DNA from: Ctena decussata
Taxonomy: Eukaryota > Mollusca > Bivalvia > Lucinida > Lucinidae
Assembly: GCA_963989385.1 (NCBI GenBank)
Contig: OZ022508.1
Location: 33,812,166 to 33,876,165, forward strand
Reading direction: 5' to 3'
DNA length: 64,000 nt
This document shows positions 57,301 to 64,000 of this stretch, one piece after another. Within the stretch, counting starts at the first letter, position 1. Each line of letters begins with the position of its first letter. The notes below the pieces were generated by a model that saw only the letters and a program-made list of their open reading frames with translations, was not told the origin of the DNA and ran no database searches. The position numbers were made by a program, and so were the translations under genes.

Positions 57301-59312
57301 ATTCCAGTTATCAAGATGAAGTCACACTGTTGAATACTAGAGTGGGATAGACAGAATATCATGTCGACAAAAATATAGTCCCTATAAAGCTTTGGTTTCG
57401 CTTTTCTAGACAAACCTTAAATTCAGTTGAATTTAGCCTTGACCAGTCATCAGTCTAAATGGCAGACAGTACCCACTGGGCACACAAAGTTGGATCAACA
57501 TTGAATCAAGCTTGATTCAACGTCTTGACGTTGAATCAAGCTTGATTTGATGTTGATTCAACAGTGTATGCCTGTTGGCTAGATTCTGGTCAAATTGTAT
57601 AGACACCCCTAAGGGAAATCACTAGCACATGCACTGAAATGTTTGCCTCCCTTCAGTTGCAAAACAGCACCCACAGGAAATAATTTGCTCTCCGGCATAG
57701 CAAATTCTTTCCTTTAAGAGTAGCTCACATCATAGTAGAGATTAACCTGGCAGGGGAGAAAACGCTTGACTGATCAGCTGATAAGGTTGTCTCTCCAGTT
57801 AAAAGGCGGCTATGCCATATACAGTCAAAGACACATGTTAAAATATATTCATAGCTCTCCATTCAGCTGCTGCAGTAAACTGATTAAATCTGATCCACCC
57901 TTTTACCCTGTGAGTAACAGTGATATAGATATATCAGCATACTTAAAAATGCAACTACCGAAACGAATCCAAGGTAAGAAAATGGGGGCTCGTGGGGATG
58001 TTGACAGGTTCTCTTAAGTCACATATATACTCTCAAGGATAAAGGAGATAACTTCGCATGAACGACACAGTCTATGTCAGTGAAATTGCTCTCAAAGGAA
58101 GAACAATGGAAGAGCATCTTTTTTAGGGAACTTCAAGATTTGAGTGATCGGGCATCTAAGTTTATCTGATGTTTTCGACAATGTGTTTATGAATCTGTAT
58201 CTAGTACACGGAGACTGCTGAAGGCTGTAGCTAGATTTCACAGCCAGGTTTGAGTCTTCCTGTTCGCAGAGAAGTAAGGAATCATTCTGCGTGAGGAGAC
58301 CTAAATACGTACCGGATATAGCAAACCCACTGAAGCCCACAGCAAGGGTCAAACATACTATCGCCGTTGTTGTATCTCTAGTAAAACCAACTCCCAGCAA
58401 AAATACTGCTTCCATTCCAAAACCTGTAGGATAAAAGAATTATTATTATAACATTTTTCACCTATCAGGCTTATGTTTTTCATATAATTGGCTTAGTCCG
58501 TTGTAACCCGTCTGTTGGTCTAAATTATTTAGTTCAATAAAGATAGCTGAGTTGCCATCTATTTGGGAAAGAGCTGCTGACTCGGCTTATCACTTGTAAT
58601 TTATTGTTTGTTGGGATGTCTTTGTCAATCTTTCCCTTTGATGTTGGGGATAGGGTTTGGGATCTGATTCAGTCAGTTCCTGAAGTGTAGTTACTCTTTA
58701 AATTATTATGACGGCATTTTGTTGCAGGACTGTAGCGCTCGTACACATAATACTAGACTAAGTGTGAAAATTCGAAAACGTTATGTCTTCCTATGAACAG
58801 AAAAAAAAAATATTTCTGACACTTGAGCACCGGTAGAAAAAGTGCCTATGCCGACTCAAAATTACTTAGAGATATTTACATTTTTTTTCTCATTGTACGT
58901 TTCAAATTTCTTTAAAACTTTTCAGTCATCGGTGTGTCAAAATAACACTGGAATCCCGGTAGCTCAGTGGGTGAAGCGCTGGCCTCTTGATATAGCGGAC
59001 CTGGGCTCGATTTCCGCCGGAAGCAGAAATCCTTTTGGCCGTTAATGGTGTTTCATTAAAACGGCCTATCATTATCGCCATCCCACTGTCCTGATATGAC
59101 TGAAATACTGTTGAAAAGGACGTTAAATCGTGTTATCCATCATGTAAGTCAACACAACACACTAATTAAGTTTACGTACCTCCACAGTTGAACACTTTTC
59201 TCACTGTTGTTGTGGATAATATTCCCCTCCTCCGGAGATTGTCTGCTAAGAATCCACCAATGGGGACGATGAACGCCATGACTAGATGGGGTAGTGCTGA
59301 TAATATACCACT
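50823..59312 (-). CDS. vesicular glutamate transporter (VGLUT, SLC17A6/7/8-like), 3' half of gene
   Basis: Four minus-strand exons (59180-59312, 58313-58423, 51685-51812, 50823-51224) join in phase to about 258 residues covering the last helices and cytosolic tail of an SLC17 MFS transporter. Diagnostic blocks are [72 protein letters not shown] and [16 protein letters not shown]. The last is the family's FASGEKQ.WA(D/E)P hallmark. VGLUTs load glutamate into synaptic vesicles, driven by the vesicle proton gradient. All borders are GT/AG; intron lengths are 756, 6500 and 460 bp. The N-terminal half is not visible in 59313-64000 and may lie in the N gap or beyond. Sialin or other SLC17 members are less likely because of the C-terminal hallmark and tail. 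No lesion is seen in the four exons. Confidence 0.93.
51355..51384 (+). repeat. poly-T run of about 30 in VGLUT last intron
   Basis: It reads as poly-A on the gene's strand, in the 460 bp intron 51225-51684. It may be a retroposon tail, but no body is recognised. Confidence 0.6.
51685..51812 (-). CDS. VGLUT-like, penultimate exon
   Basis: 128 bases: two bases complete the glycine of AISG, then [20 protein letters not shown] and [22 protein letters not shown], ending CGG before the donor gttagt. It joins in phase 0 to TADNWEHV. The [10 protein letters not shown] block is near-invariant in VGLUTs. The acceptor is tttcttggtcaattttcag, and a MITE abuts it upstream. Confidence 0.93.
51832..52072. 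mobile_element. palindromic MITE, TGAGCCGCGACACG family, copy 5, at a splice acceptor
   Basis: TGAGCCGCGATACGAGAAAA to TTTTGTCGTGTCGCGGCTCA, with the inner mirrored CGCCCAG/CTGGGCG arms. Only 19 bases separate it from the first base of the VGLUT exon on the minus strand. Confidence 0.9.
52165..52335 (+). mobile_element. SINE family E, 5'-incomplete
   Basis: B box GAGTTCGATTCTCGG, then GGCCCCATTGCACACAACCT, TCATTATTGCCCTCCCATCG, TGACTGAAATACTGTTGAAA and a degenerate tail AAGTCATACATCCATC. It lies in the 6.5 kb VGLUT intron. Confidence 0.65.
52370..52621 (+). mobile_element. GACGAA-type MITE, partial copy
   Basis: GAGCTGAATATTGCGTACAT, TGCACGTGGTAATCAA and GTCAAGTGTAACATTTTGTA match 55683-55775. 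The rest repeats TTAGACGAA-type words (TTTAGACGAACTTG, TTTGGACGAATTGTCC). The 52402-52602 open frame is incidental. Confidence 0.55.
52847..53109 (+). mobile_element. tRNA-Thr-like SINE, family A, best copy, with TSD
   Basis: Head of about 72 nt: TAGCGCAATCGGTATGGC (A box), an arm CTGACTCGTAAGTCAG whose loop holds CGT (Thr), GGTTCGAATCC (perfect B box), and acceptor halves GGCCGGG/TCTGGCC that pair with wobble. Body TTCCGCTGATTCAAGAAGGG, GGAGGTCTAAGCCTGCCCAG, GACCGTCCCGACATGACCTT; tail CAACCAACCAACC. CAAACAAGATT flanks both sides (52836-52846 and 53110-53120). Confidence 0.92.
53320..53960 (+). repeat. degenerate ~110 bp tandem repeat
   Basis: GACTG(A/G)(C/T)CCA with GATGGAAG(A/G)(G/T)TC and ATTCAGGGG-like blocks recur about six times (near 53340, 53440, 53520, 53615, 53720, 53915). 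Strongly diverged; intronic to the VGLUT gene. Confidence 0.55.
54033..54263. mobile_element. foldback MITE, GGGGCCGTATTCATAAA type, 231 bp
   Basis: ATCAGGGGCCGTATTCATAA and its inverse ATGAATACGGCCCCTGAT are the ends. Nearly the whole length pairs, e.g. GACTTAAGTCGTTGCTATGC with GCATAGCAACGACTTAAGT, around a loop of about 7 nt at 54151 between CAGTCTT and AGACTG. Confidence 0.88.
54362..54540 (-). mobile_element. SINE family E, minus orientation, copy a
   Basis: The minus strand gives GCCGGTAGCTCAGTGAGTTA (A box), GGAAATCGATTC-like B box, TTGCACACAACCTTTCATTA, CCATCGTCCTGATATAACTG and AAATACTGGTGAAAGGGACT. Confidence 0.7.
54541..54699. other. short spacer with G-rich tract
   Basis: GGGGGGAGGGGGGCGGGGGG-type sequence just before (54533-54553) could form a G-quadruplex. 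Otherwise nothing. Confidence 0.4.
54700..54860 (-). mobile_element. SINE family E, minus orientation, copy b
   Basis: The minus strand gives a degraded head (TGTTGATTTAGTGGTACTGA), GATTCCCGCTGGAGGTGG, then GCCTTTCATAACCAACCGTC, CCATCGTCCTGATATGGCTG and AAATACTGTTGAAAAGGACT. Confidence 0.65.
54861..55339. other. intronic spacer, nothing recognised
   Basis: The open frame 55105-55344 (minus) has no domain and no VGLUT similarity. Confidence 0.35.
55340..55975. mobile_element. GACGAAATGTC-rich foldback element
   Basis: The outer ~100 bp on each side repeat ATTTCGTCTAA on the left and TTAGACGAAATGTC on the right; ends TTCGTCTAACAGACAGTTCG and CGTTAGACGAGCTGACTTCA are inverse-like. An AT-rich centre is shared with 52370-52621. 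Short spacing of the repeated word resembles subterminal transposase sites (inference). Confidence 0.65.
55976..57052. other. intronic spacer, nothing recognised
   Basis: About 1.1 kb of AT-rich sequence inside the VGLUT intron. GTACCAAGGGTTCAGCAAAC and AAAGGCAGGCTGAGT/AAAGGACAGACTGAAT hint at an old ~120 bp duplication near 56270 and 56410. Confidence 0.35.
57053..57291. mobile_element. palindromic MITE, TGAGCCGCGACACG family, copy 6
   Basis: TGAGCCGCGTCACGAGAAAA to TTTTCTCGTGTCGCGGCTCA. The inner TGTGCGCCCAGCGAAGTCTC and GCGCTTGGCGCACA are mirrored. It lies in the 6.5 kb VGLUT intron. Confidence 0.88.
57472..57580. mobile_element. short palindromic MITE, GTTGAATCAA type, copy 1
   Basis: CCCACTGGGCACACA then GATCAACATTGAATCAAGCT is mirrored by AGCTTGATTTGATGTTGATT then CAGTGTATGCCTGTTGG. 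Centre AACGTCTTGACGTT. Confidence 0.75.
57581..58312. other. intronic sequence adjoining VGLUT exon
   Basis: Contains the donor gtacgt at 58307-58312 (minus). No other feature is seen; the open frame 57766-58017 is incidental. Confidence 0.4.
58313..58423 (-). CDS. VGLUT-like, internal exon
   Basis: 111 bases after the acceptor ttttatcctacag: two bases complete the glycine of NCGG, then [20 protein letters not shown] and [16 protein letters not shown] plus g, before the donor gtacgt. It encodes one membrane helix and part of the next. GFSGFAISG is shared by VGLUTs. Confidence 0.93.
58424..58950. other. first visible VGLUT intron, unrecognised part
   Basis: AT-rich. No exon or repeat before the SINE at 58951. 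Confidence 0.4.
58951..59150 (+). mobile_element. SINE family E, best copy
   Basis: Head CCGGTAGCTCAGTGGGTGAA (A box), GGGCTCGATTTCCG (B-box-like), body GGCCTATCATTATCGCCATC, CCACTGTCCTGATATGACTG, AAATACTGTTGAAAAGGACG, TTAAATCG, then an AACACAACACAC tail. It is antisense inside the VGLUT gene, 30 bp from the exon donor. Confidence 0.8.
59180..59312 (-). CDS. VGLUT-like, first visible exon
   Basis: 133 bases after the acceptor ttttctcttttcag: 44 codons beginning [44 protein letters not shown] plus one base, before the donor gtacgt. In vertebrate VGLUTs the same place reads LLSAVPHLVM..IVPIGG and STTNVRK..NCGG. It covers one membrane helix and the following basic cytosolic loop. Confidence 0.93.
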
Positions 59313-60386
59313 CTGAAAAGAGAAAATCAAGGTGAAACGTTACACCTCCATTGCTTACCGTCGATTTTAAACAGGAAAAAAAGTGTATAGTTCTCCCAGA
59401 TGTAGAAACATATAAAATGCAAATCGTTACGCGAAGCGGGGTTACATTGTACCGTCTACTGGTCGATATGCATATATGGTGCCACATAACTGACCCACAA
59501 CAGGGGGAAAGGGCTTTTGAAAAAAGAACATTTTATAATAAATCTCTCCACAATATACAATTATTTTAGTGGTTCTCCTTTATCAATGAGATACACCATG
59601 AATGGACTCCTTCCGCTGTGAATTGCATTTTTATCATTGGAGAACAATTTTCGTTCCTTTCAGAGTGGCCCATCCACCATGCTTTCAGAGCGGCACAGGC
59701 GAGGAAAAAGGAAGCGATATTCGTGTCAGGATGATCTCTTCATTTTTTCTTCTTCCCAAATTATAAAGATTTGAAGGAAGAGTAAGGGTCCCCTTTTGTT
59801 TCAGTGTACAGGTTTTGTGATCCAGGGAAGATTTAGCGCATACTTTTAGGTGTTGCTTCCGATACAATTTAATTCTGATTCAAAAATTTTCCTTTTCTGT
59901 CCGAGAAATTGAGCAGACAACTCTATATTTTAGTGAAATGTCAATTTGGACTTCCTGAAACCTAACTCTGACCATCTTGTTTTTCAACAACTAAAGACTC
60001 GCCATGAACAAAAATAATTTTAGTATATTTCAGCTGATAAAGGCGTGCAAAACTGCTTATAAATTATGATTCACGAATGTTGCATTGCACATTTGAGACA
60101 GTACTTGTCGTTTGTAAAAGTAAGTAGGAAAAGTAAGTAGGTGGTCACTTTTGATTCTAACACCATACAAAAACTCATTCTCACGATTACAGACTTACAG
60201 GTATGGAGAGCGTAAGGCAGGTGTTTATTTTTCATTTCTTAACTTATAGACACTCTACACTTAAAGGCCAGAAACAAATAAAATCAGTCTTTTTTCGCAT
60301 TGTTTTACGTATACTTTGTGGACGTTTCATTTGACGTCCAGTCTATTTGAACGTTCGTGTTCATCTTTCAAATTTCTTATGCATCT
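59313..60386. other. upstream VGLUT intron or flank, nothing recognised
   Basis: I looked for the preceding VGLUT exon (a W.FYLLL-type helix) and did not find it. Small open frames have no domain. Confidence 0.35.
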
Positions 60387-60884
60387 GAAAGCCTTCATAA
60401 TCCTATAAGTGGTAAAAACGTCTAAACGTATATCAATATAAAACACGTTTCAACCTTAACGTATGGTGATAAAATATGGGTTGATGTGCTTATATTGATC
60501 CATATACTTGACAAAAATCATGGGGAACGTGTTTTTGCAAGACGACAAATCGAGCTACAAATAACAGTTTTCCTTTTTCTGGTTCCCGTTGAGCGATGCC
60601 ATATAAACAAAAGCGGTACAGTGAATGGGACTCCAAGGCTGTACATTGTAGTTTTACCATTTTCTCCATTTTTACCATTTTGTTTATGAAATCGAAAGTA
60701 GGTCATTTTAGTTGGCAACTGAAATGACCCAAATCAATTTTCGAATCTTTTTACAGGAAACTCATTGAATTTTTATAGGTTTGAAGTTGGCTAATCGCGG
60801 TCATTTTCAATGACGAAACAATGGCGAGAAGCTTGCAGCGATACCTCGCGATAAAATTTTTCATGCTGATAGAGAATGAGGCCT
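60387..60884 (+). mobile_element. TTAA-type MITE family, copy 4, diverged
   Basis: CCTATAAGTGGTAAAAACGT, TTCAACCTTAACGTATGGTG, ACTTGACAAAAATCATGG, CGGTCATTTTCAATGACGAA and GCTTGCAGCGATACCTCGCG follow the order of copies 2 and 3. The right border is AGGCCT-like next to TTAA (60885-60888); the left TTAA is lost. Confidence 0.75.
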
Positions 60885-61443
60885 TTAAATTCTATGGCAC
60901 GTTGTGTAAAGAACAGAGTCTATTCATATTCCTAACATTTCAAAAACTCTTACAGACAAAGTTAAACAGAATACTTTTGAGAATTTCAAATATGAGATCT
61001 TTACAAAAGCCACGGCGAAAAGGGAATGTAATAAAAGAGTTATTGCTTTTTTAAAGAGCTTTTCAAAATCTATCTTGATTAGGCAACCATTAGACTGTCT
61101 GGCCTTTAAGCGTTAAATAGCAAATTTTAAGACGAGTGGCTGCACCTCCATAGGGCATCACTCTGGCATAAAGTACATGCATTTTTTCTGAGCCACGCAG
61201 GGAAATAGAGCAATTTTATTACCGTCTGAGAATTAAACAATAATAGTTAGCCAAAATTTAACACTGCCATTTGACTTATATGAATGAAAACATATTGTGT
61301 ACAATATGTACATTCTCGAGTAAAATAATTGTTGGAGTTATCATAGAATTTCTGAAATGACCAAATCGAAATTTTTAGGAGTTTGGCTGTAACTCCGCCA
61401 GTCTACATGTATCTTTAACGAATTTAAACTGTTGTAGTAATAT
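60885..61443. other. spacer, nothing recognised
   Basis: AT-rich, no repeat or exon. Confidence 0.35.
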
Positions 61444-61552
61444 ACCCAATTGGCACACAGAATTGAATTAAGATTGAATCAACCTTGATTCAACGTTTTC
61501 ACGTTGAATCAAGGTTGATAATCTTGGTTCAACAGTGTGTGCGTGTTGGATA
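61444..61552. mobile_element. short palindromic MITE, GTTGAATCAA type, copy 2
   Basis: CCCAATTGGCACACAGAATT, GATTGAATCAACCTTGATTC, centre AACGTTTTCACGTT, then GAATCAAGGTTGATAATCTT and CAGTGTGTGCGTGTTGGAT. Same layout as 57472-57580. Confidence 0.75.
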
Positions 61553-62946
61553 GCTTACACTCGTACGTTTCTAAAAATATTGTTGAAATCATTTGCAGAA
61601 GCTTGGGTGTTTTTTTAGTTTCTAGATTTGAATGAAATTGTGCATTAACCAGCTGCGTGAGCGGGAGCTACTTAAAAGGGACTTTAAAGGAAAGAATATG
61701 TTCCTCTTCGGGGATCTGCATACTAGATTTCATTAAACAGGTTTCAGTGACGAGGCTTACATGTAAACTGAATAATCGGCTTAAACTTCCCACTCATAGA
61801 TTTCAGCTCTTAAAATATTTTATCTTCTTTAGCCGTCTAAATCAGAATAGTACGGGTAACATTATATTTGGGTGTGCTGACTTGCACTGCATAATTCCTG
61901 TAATGCATTTTGATTTATAAAGGTATTACAACTCAATAGTCTCGTAGCCTCTGGGGGTAATCGCATTTTATCCGAAGCAGATTCAAATGTACTCTTAAGG
62001 GGCGCTTTACATTGAGCAGCTTCTTTAGGAATTTCTAATGCGCATTTGTTTACGCTAATTAAGATAGTGCATTTGCACACACAAAATGTATACGGTTGCA
62101 CGACTTTTATTTTCTTTATTAGTGGTAGATACTAATGAGTTGGTATCGCGAAGCAACTTTGATCCTTTGCTGTCCACGCGGAGGTGAAAGTAGAATATGA
62201 TTCCTTTTTTTAGTTAAAAGTCACACGTTGTCAACAGGTGCCTCGTGTGCCAGTTTTCTCCACTTTTGAACTCTTTTTGTATTTCATGTTTTGAAATTGA
62301 ACTTGTATGCTTACCAATCGATGGAAAAGCTTTTATGTGGACTGAACTCAGCTTGAGTATAAATTTAAAGATCTAAAGGTGAAAATGGTAAAACGTAACC
62401 TCAGAATGATGATAAAAGGGCAGAAAAGTAAGAAAGCATTCCTATCTATATCCAGTCTCGCGCAAACATACTGAAGCTTTAACCCTTATTTGCGCAGACT
62501 AAATTGAAATGAGTTGGGAAAATGTGCCGCGACTATGCTTAAGGTATATTATAGCTACATCGCAATGTGTTTCTGCCCCTTTAACAAAATGGAACAACTT
62601 TTGAGACCTCCTGTTTGCTTCACTGCAGGACAAATATATGCAAAAGGGGTCAACTCATAAAGGAAAGAAATTTGCTCCTCTTGTAGCTGATGTTTTCCTA
62701 TAAAGGCAGATCTAGATTGAACACTGGGGCATTTGATTAGCAGAGTTGCTTCCCCTTAGGTGTATTTTATATTGTTTAAGCAATGCTTCACTTTTCAGTA
62801 TAATTCATTAGCAGACAAAACAAAATGAAAGTCTGGTGTTTCCACAGGTGCCATTTTCAAATTATTCATTATAGAAATGAATTCTATTTTTGTGGATTTT
62901 ATTGCTGTGTGCCGGCGAATTACTCACAAACTGAATAAAGCCCAAA
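61553..62946. other. spacer before the gap, nothing recognised
   Basis: No exon, RNA gene or shared repeat seen on either strand. Confidence 0.35.
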
Positions 62947-63146
62947 NNNNNNNNNNNNNNNNNNNNNNNNNNNNNNNNNNNNNNNNNNNNNNNNNNNNNN
63001 NNNNNNNNNNNNNNNNNNNNNNNNNNNNNNNNNNNNNNNNNNNNNNNNNNNNNNNNNNNNNNNNNNNNNNNNNNNNNNNNNNNNNNNNNNNNNNNNNNNN
63101 NNNNNNNNNNNNNNNNNNNNNNNNNNNNNNNNNNNNNNNNNNNNNN
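62947..63146. other. assembly gap (200 N)
   Basis: Exactly 200 N, probably a placeholder length. A missing VGLUT exon could lie here. Confidence 0.99.
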
Positions 63147-64000
63147 GGACAGACCTCTATAATTTGGTCCCTATTTTATAAGGAAGACAGTTTAGCAGAT
63201 TAGTGTTCACTTTGATAGCATCGGAGTTCCTCTTGTGAGGAGAGCGAATTCTGCTCCTTTTAGAGCAATTCTCACAAGCAGAGAGGCTGATTATTTAATA
63301 AGCTTTGCCCAATCGACTCATGGTGCAGGTATCCGGGTCAGGAAAAGGTAACTAGGAAATTTCTCAGGAACCCTACTTTGGCTTAATTTTGTCTTTAACA
63401 TTGAACCACTGATGGTACTCGCGACATCCTGATGGTTGACACGTGAGCTTAACTTAAGTGAGGCGACTTTTGTTGCGTGCGCAAGATGTTGCAAGGCCGC
63501 TATTACACATATATAATATATGTGAGCACTTTTGCGAAGCCAAGGATCTGGCATTTTAGTAGTGAACTCATAAATGCGAGGATGCATGTAGTAGAAATCT
63601 TAACCCATTTTTACGGGCGTCTGCCTTTAGAACACTGGTGGAAATCACGATATGGTAGAGCTATGTTAACTGACCGCACTCGATAATACCTTTATAGTAT
63701 TGAAGGACTATATGACCAAAACAACATTTGTCTTATACACTCAAGAGAAAAAGAAACGCTACACTTTTTACACGGTAAATACATGGGATACTGTTTGAAG
63801 TATTAGATAGAGACAATGGGTCCTGCAGTTTGCTAGAAGTGCTTTCGAATCCAACAAGCCAATGTTTGGAATGATAAGCAATTAAAAGGAAGCACGTATG
63901 TAAGGATAACGTCAGTATCATCTTACGTTGACGTCAATTATTTTGACGTTTTTTTTGGTGTTTCTACACGTAATGATTAATTCTAATTTTCGTTTTCTGA
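63147..64000. other. sequence after the gap, nothing recognised
   Basis: CTCTTGTGAGGAGAGCGAATTCTGCTCC..GAGCAATTCTCACAAG near 63228 is a weak inverted repeat, and ACGTTGACGTCAATTATTTT with GACGTTTT near 63926 is CRE-like. No gene. Confidence 0.35.

Noticed and set aside
59313..64000. Upstream VGLUT exon
   Set aside because: I looked on the minus strand for the conserved helix before SALPHLVM and found no match; it may lie in the gap or outside the window.

Overview
The window looks like non-coding, transposon-dense DNA from an invertebrate animal, most likely a bivalve mollusc and perhaps a venerid-type clam. The organism call is inference. It rests on AT-rich sequence with spliced genes and long introns, tRNA-derived SINEs with (TCAC)n or (AATC)n tails, and pearl/Helentron-like elements with satellite cores and GACGGACGG tracts. 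There are no bacterial operons, Shine-Dalgarno-type spacing or dense coding. A 200-base run of N (62947-63146) is an assembly gap.

Genes. The only gene I can name is on the minus strand at 50823-59312. Four exons with matching phases and GT/AG borders encode the C-terminal half of a vesicular glutamate transporter (VGLUT, SLC17A6/7/8 type). The 5' exons are not visible and may lie in the gap or beyond the window. A second minus-strand gene is represented by two phase-matched exons (24079-24344 and 21284-21345) of an uncharacterised Cys/His-rich protein. Two plus-strand terminal exons stand alone: a piggyBac-type cysteine-rich domain (8618-8755) and a lysine-rich helical C-terminus (12308-12537).

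Layout. 1-7 kb: a broken piggyBac transposase fragment followed by two ~800 bp inverted arms about 4.7 kb apart. 7-13 kb: palindromic MITEs, a foldback hairpin, and two pearl-like elements with tandem cores (9361-10388 and 10448-11486). 13.5-20 kb: a large nested structure. An outer pearl-like element (13878-18645) carries X-box-like motifs in its ~325 bp units. A second pearl-like element (16006-18478) is inserted in it, and its ~146 bp satellite alternates as an AB dimer. 20-31 kb: SINEs, a LINE reverse-transcriptase copy split by a SINE, TTAA-flanked MITEs, and foldbacks. 31-41 kb: a near-identical 528 bp direct duplication, one copy interrupted by a pearl-like element, then a ~165 bp tandem array. 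41-50 kb: several MITEs, including one flanked by TTA with dense CACGAT/ATCGTG words, a 48 bp minisatellite with an inverted end, and a TIR element flanked by GGGA. 50-64 kb: the VGLUT gene with a 6.5 kb intron full of SINEs and MITEs, then mostly unrecognised sequence.

The coding genes do not form a visible functional cluster. What the window shows best is transposon biology: nested insertions, pre-insertion sites preserved in a neighbouring copy, and mobile DNA next to exon borders and a stop codon.
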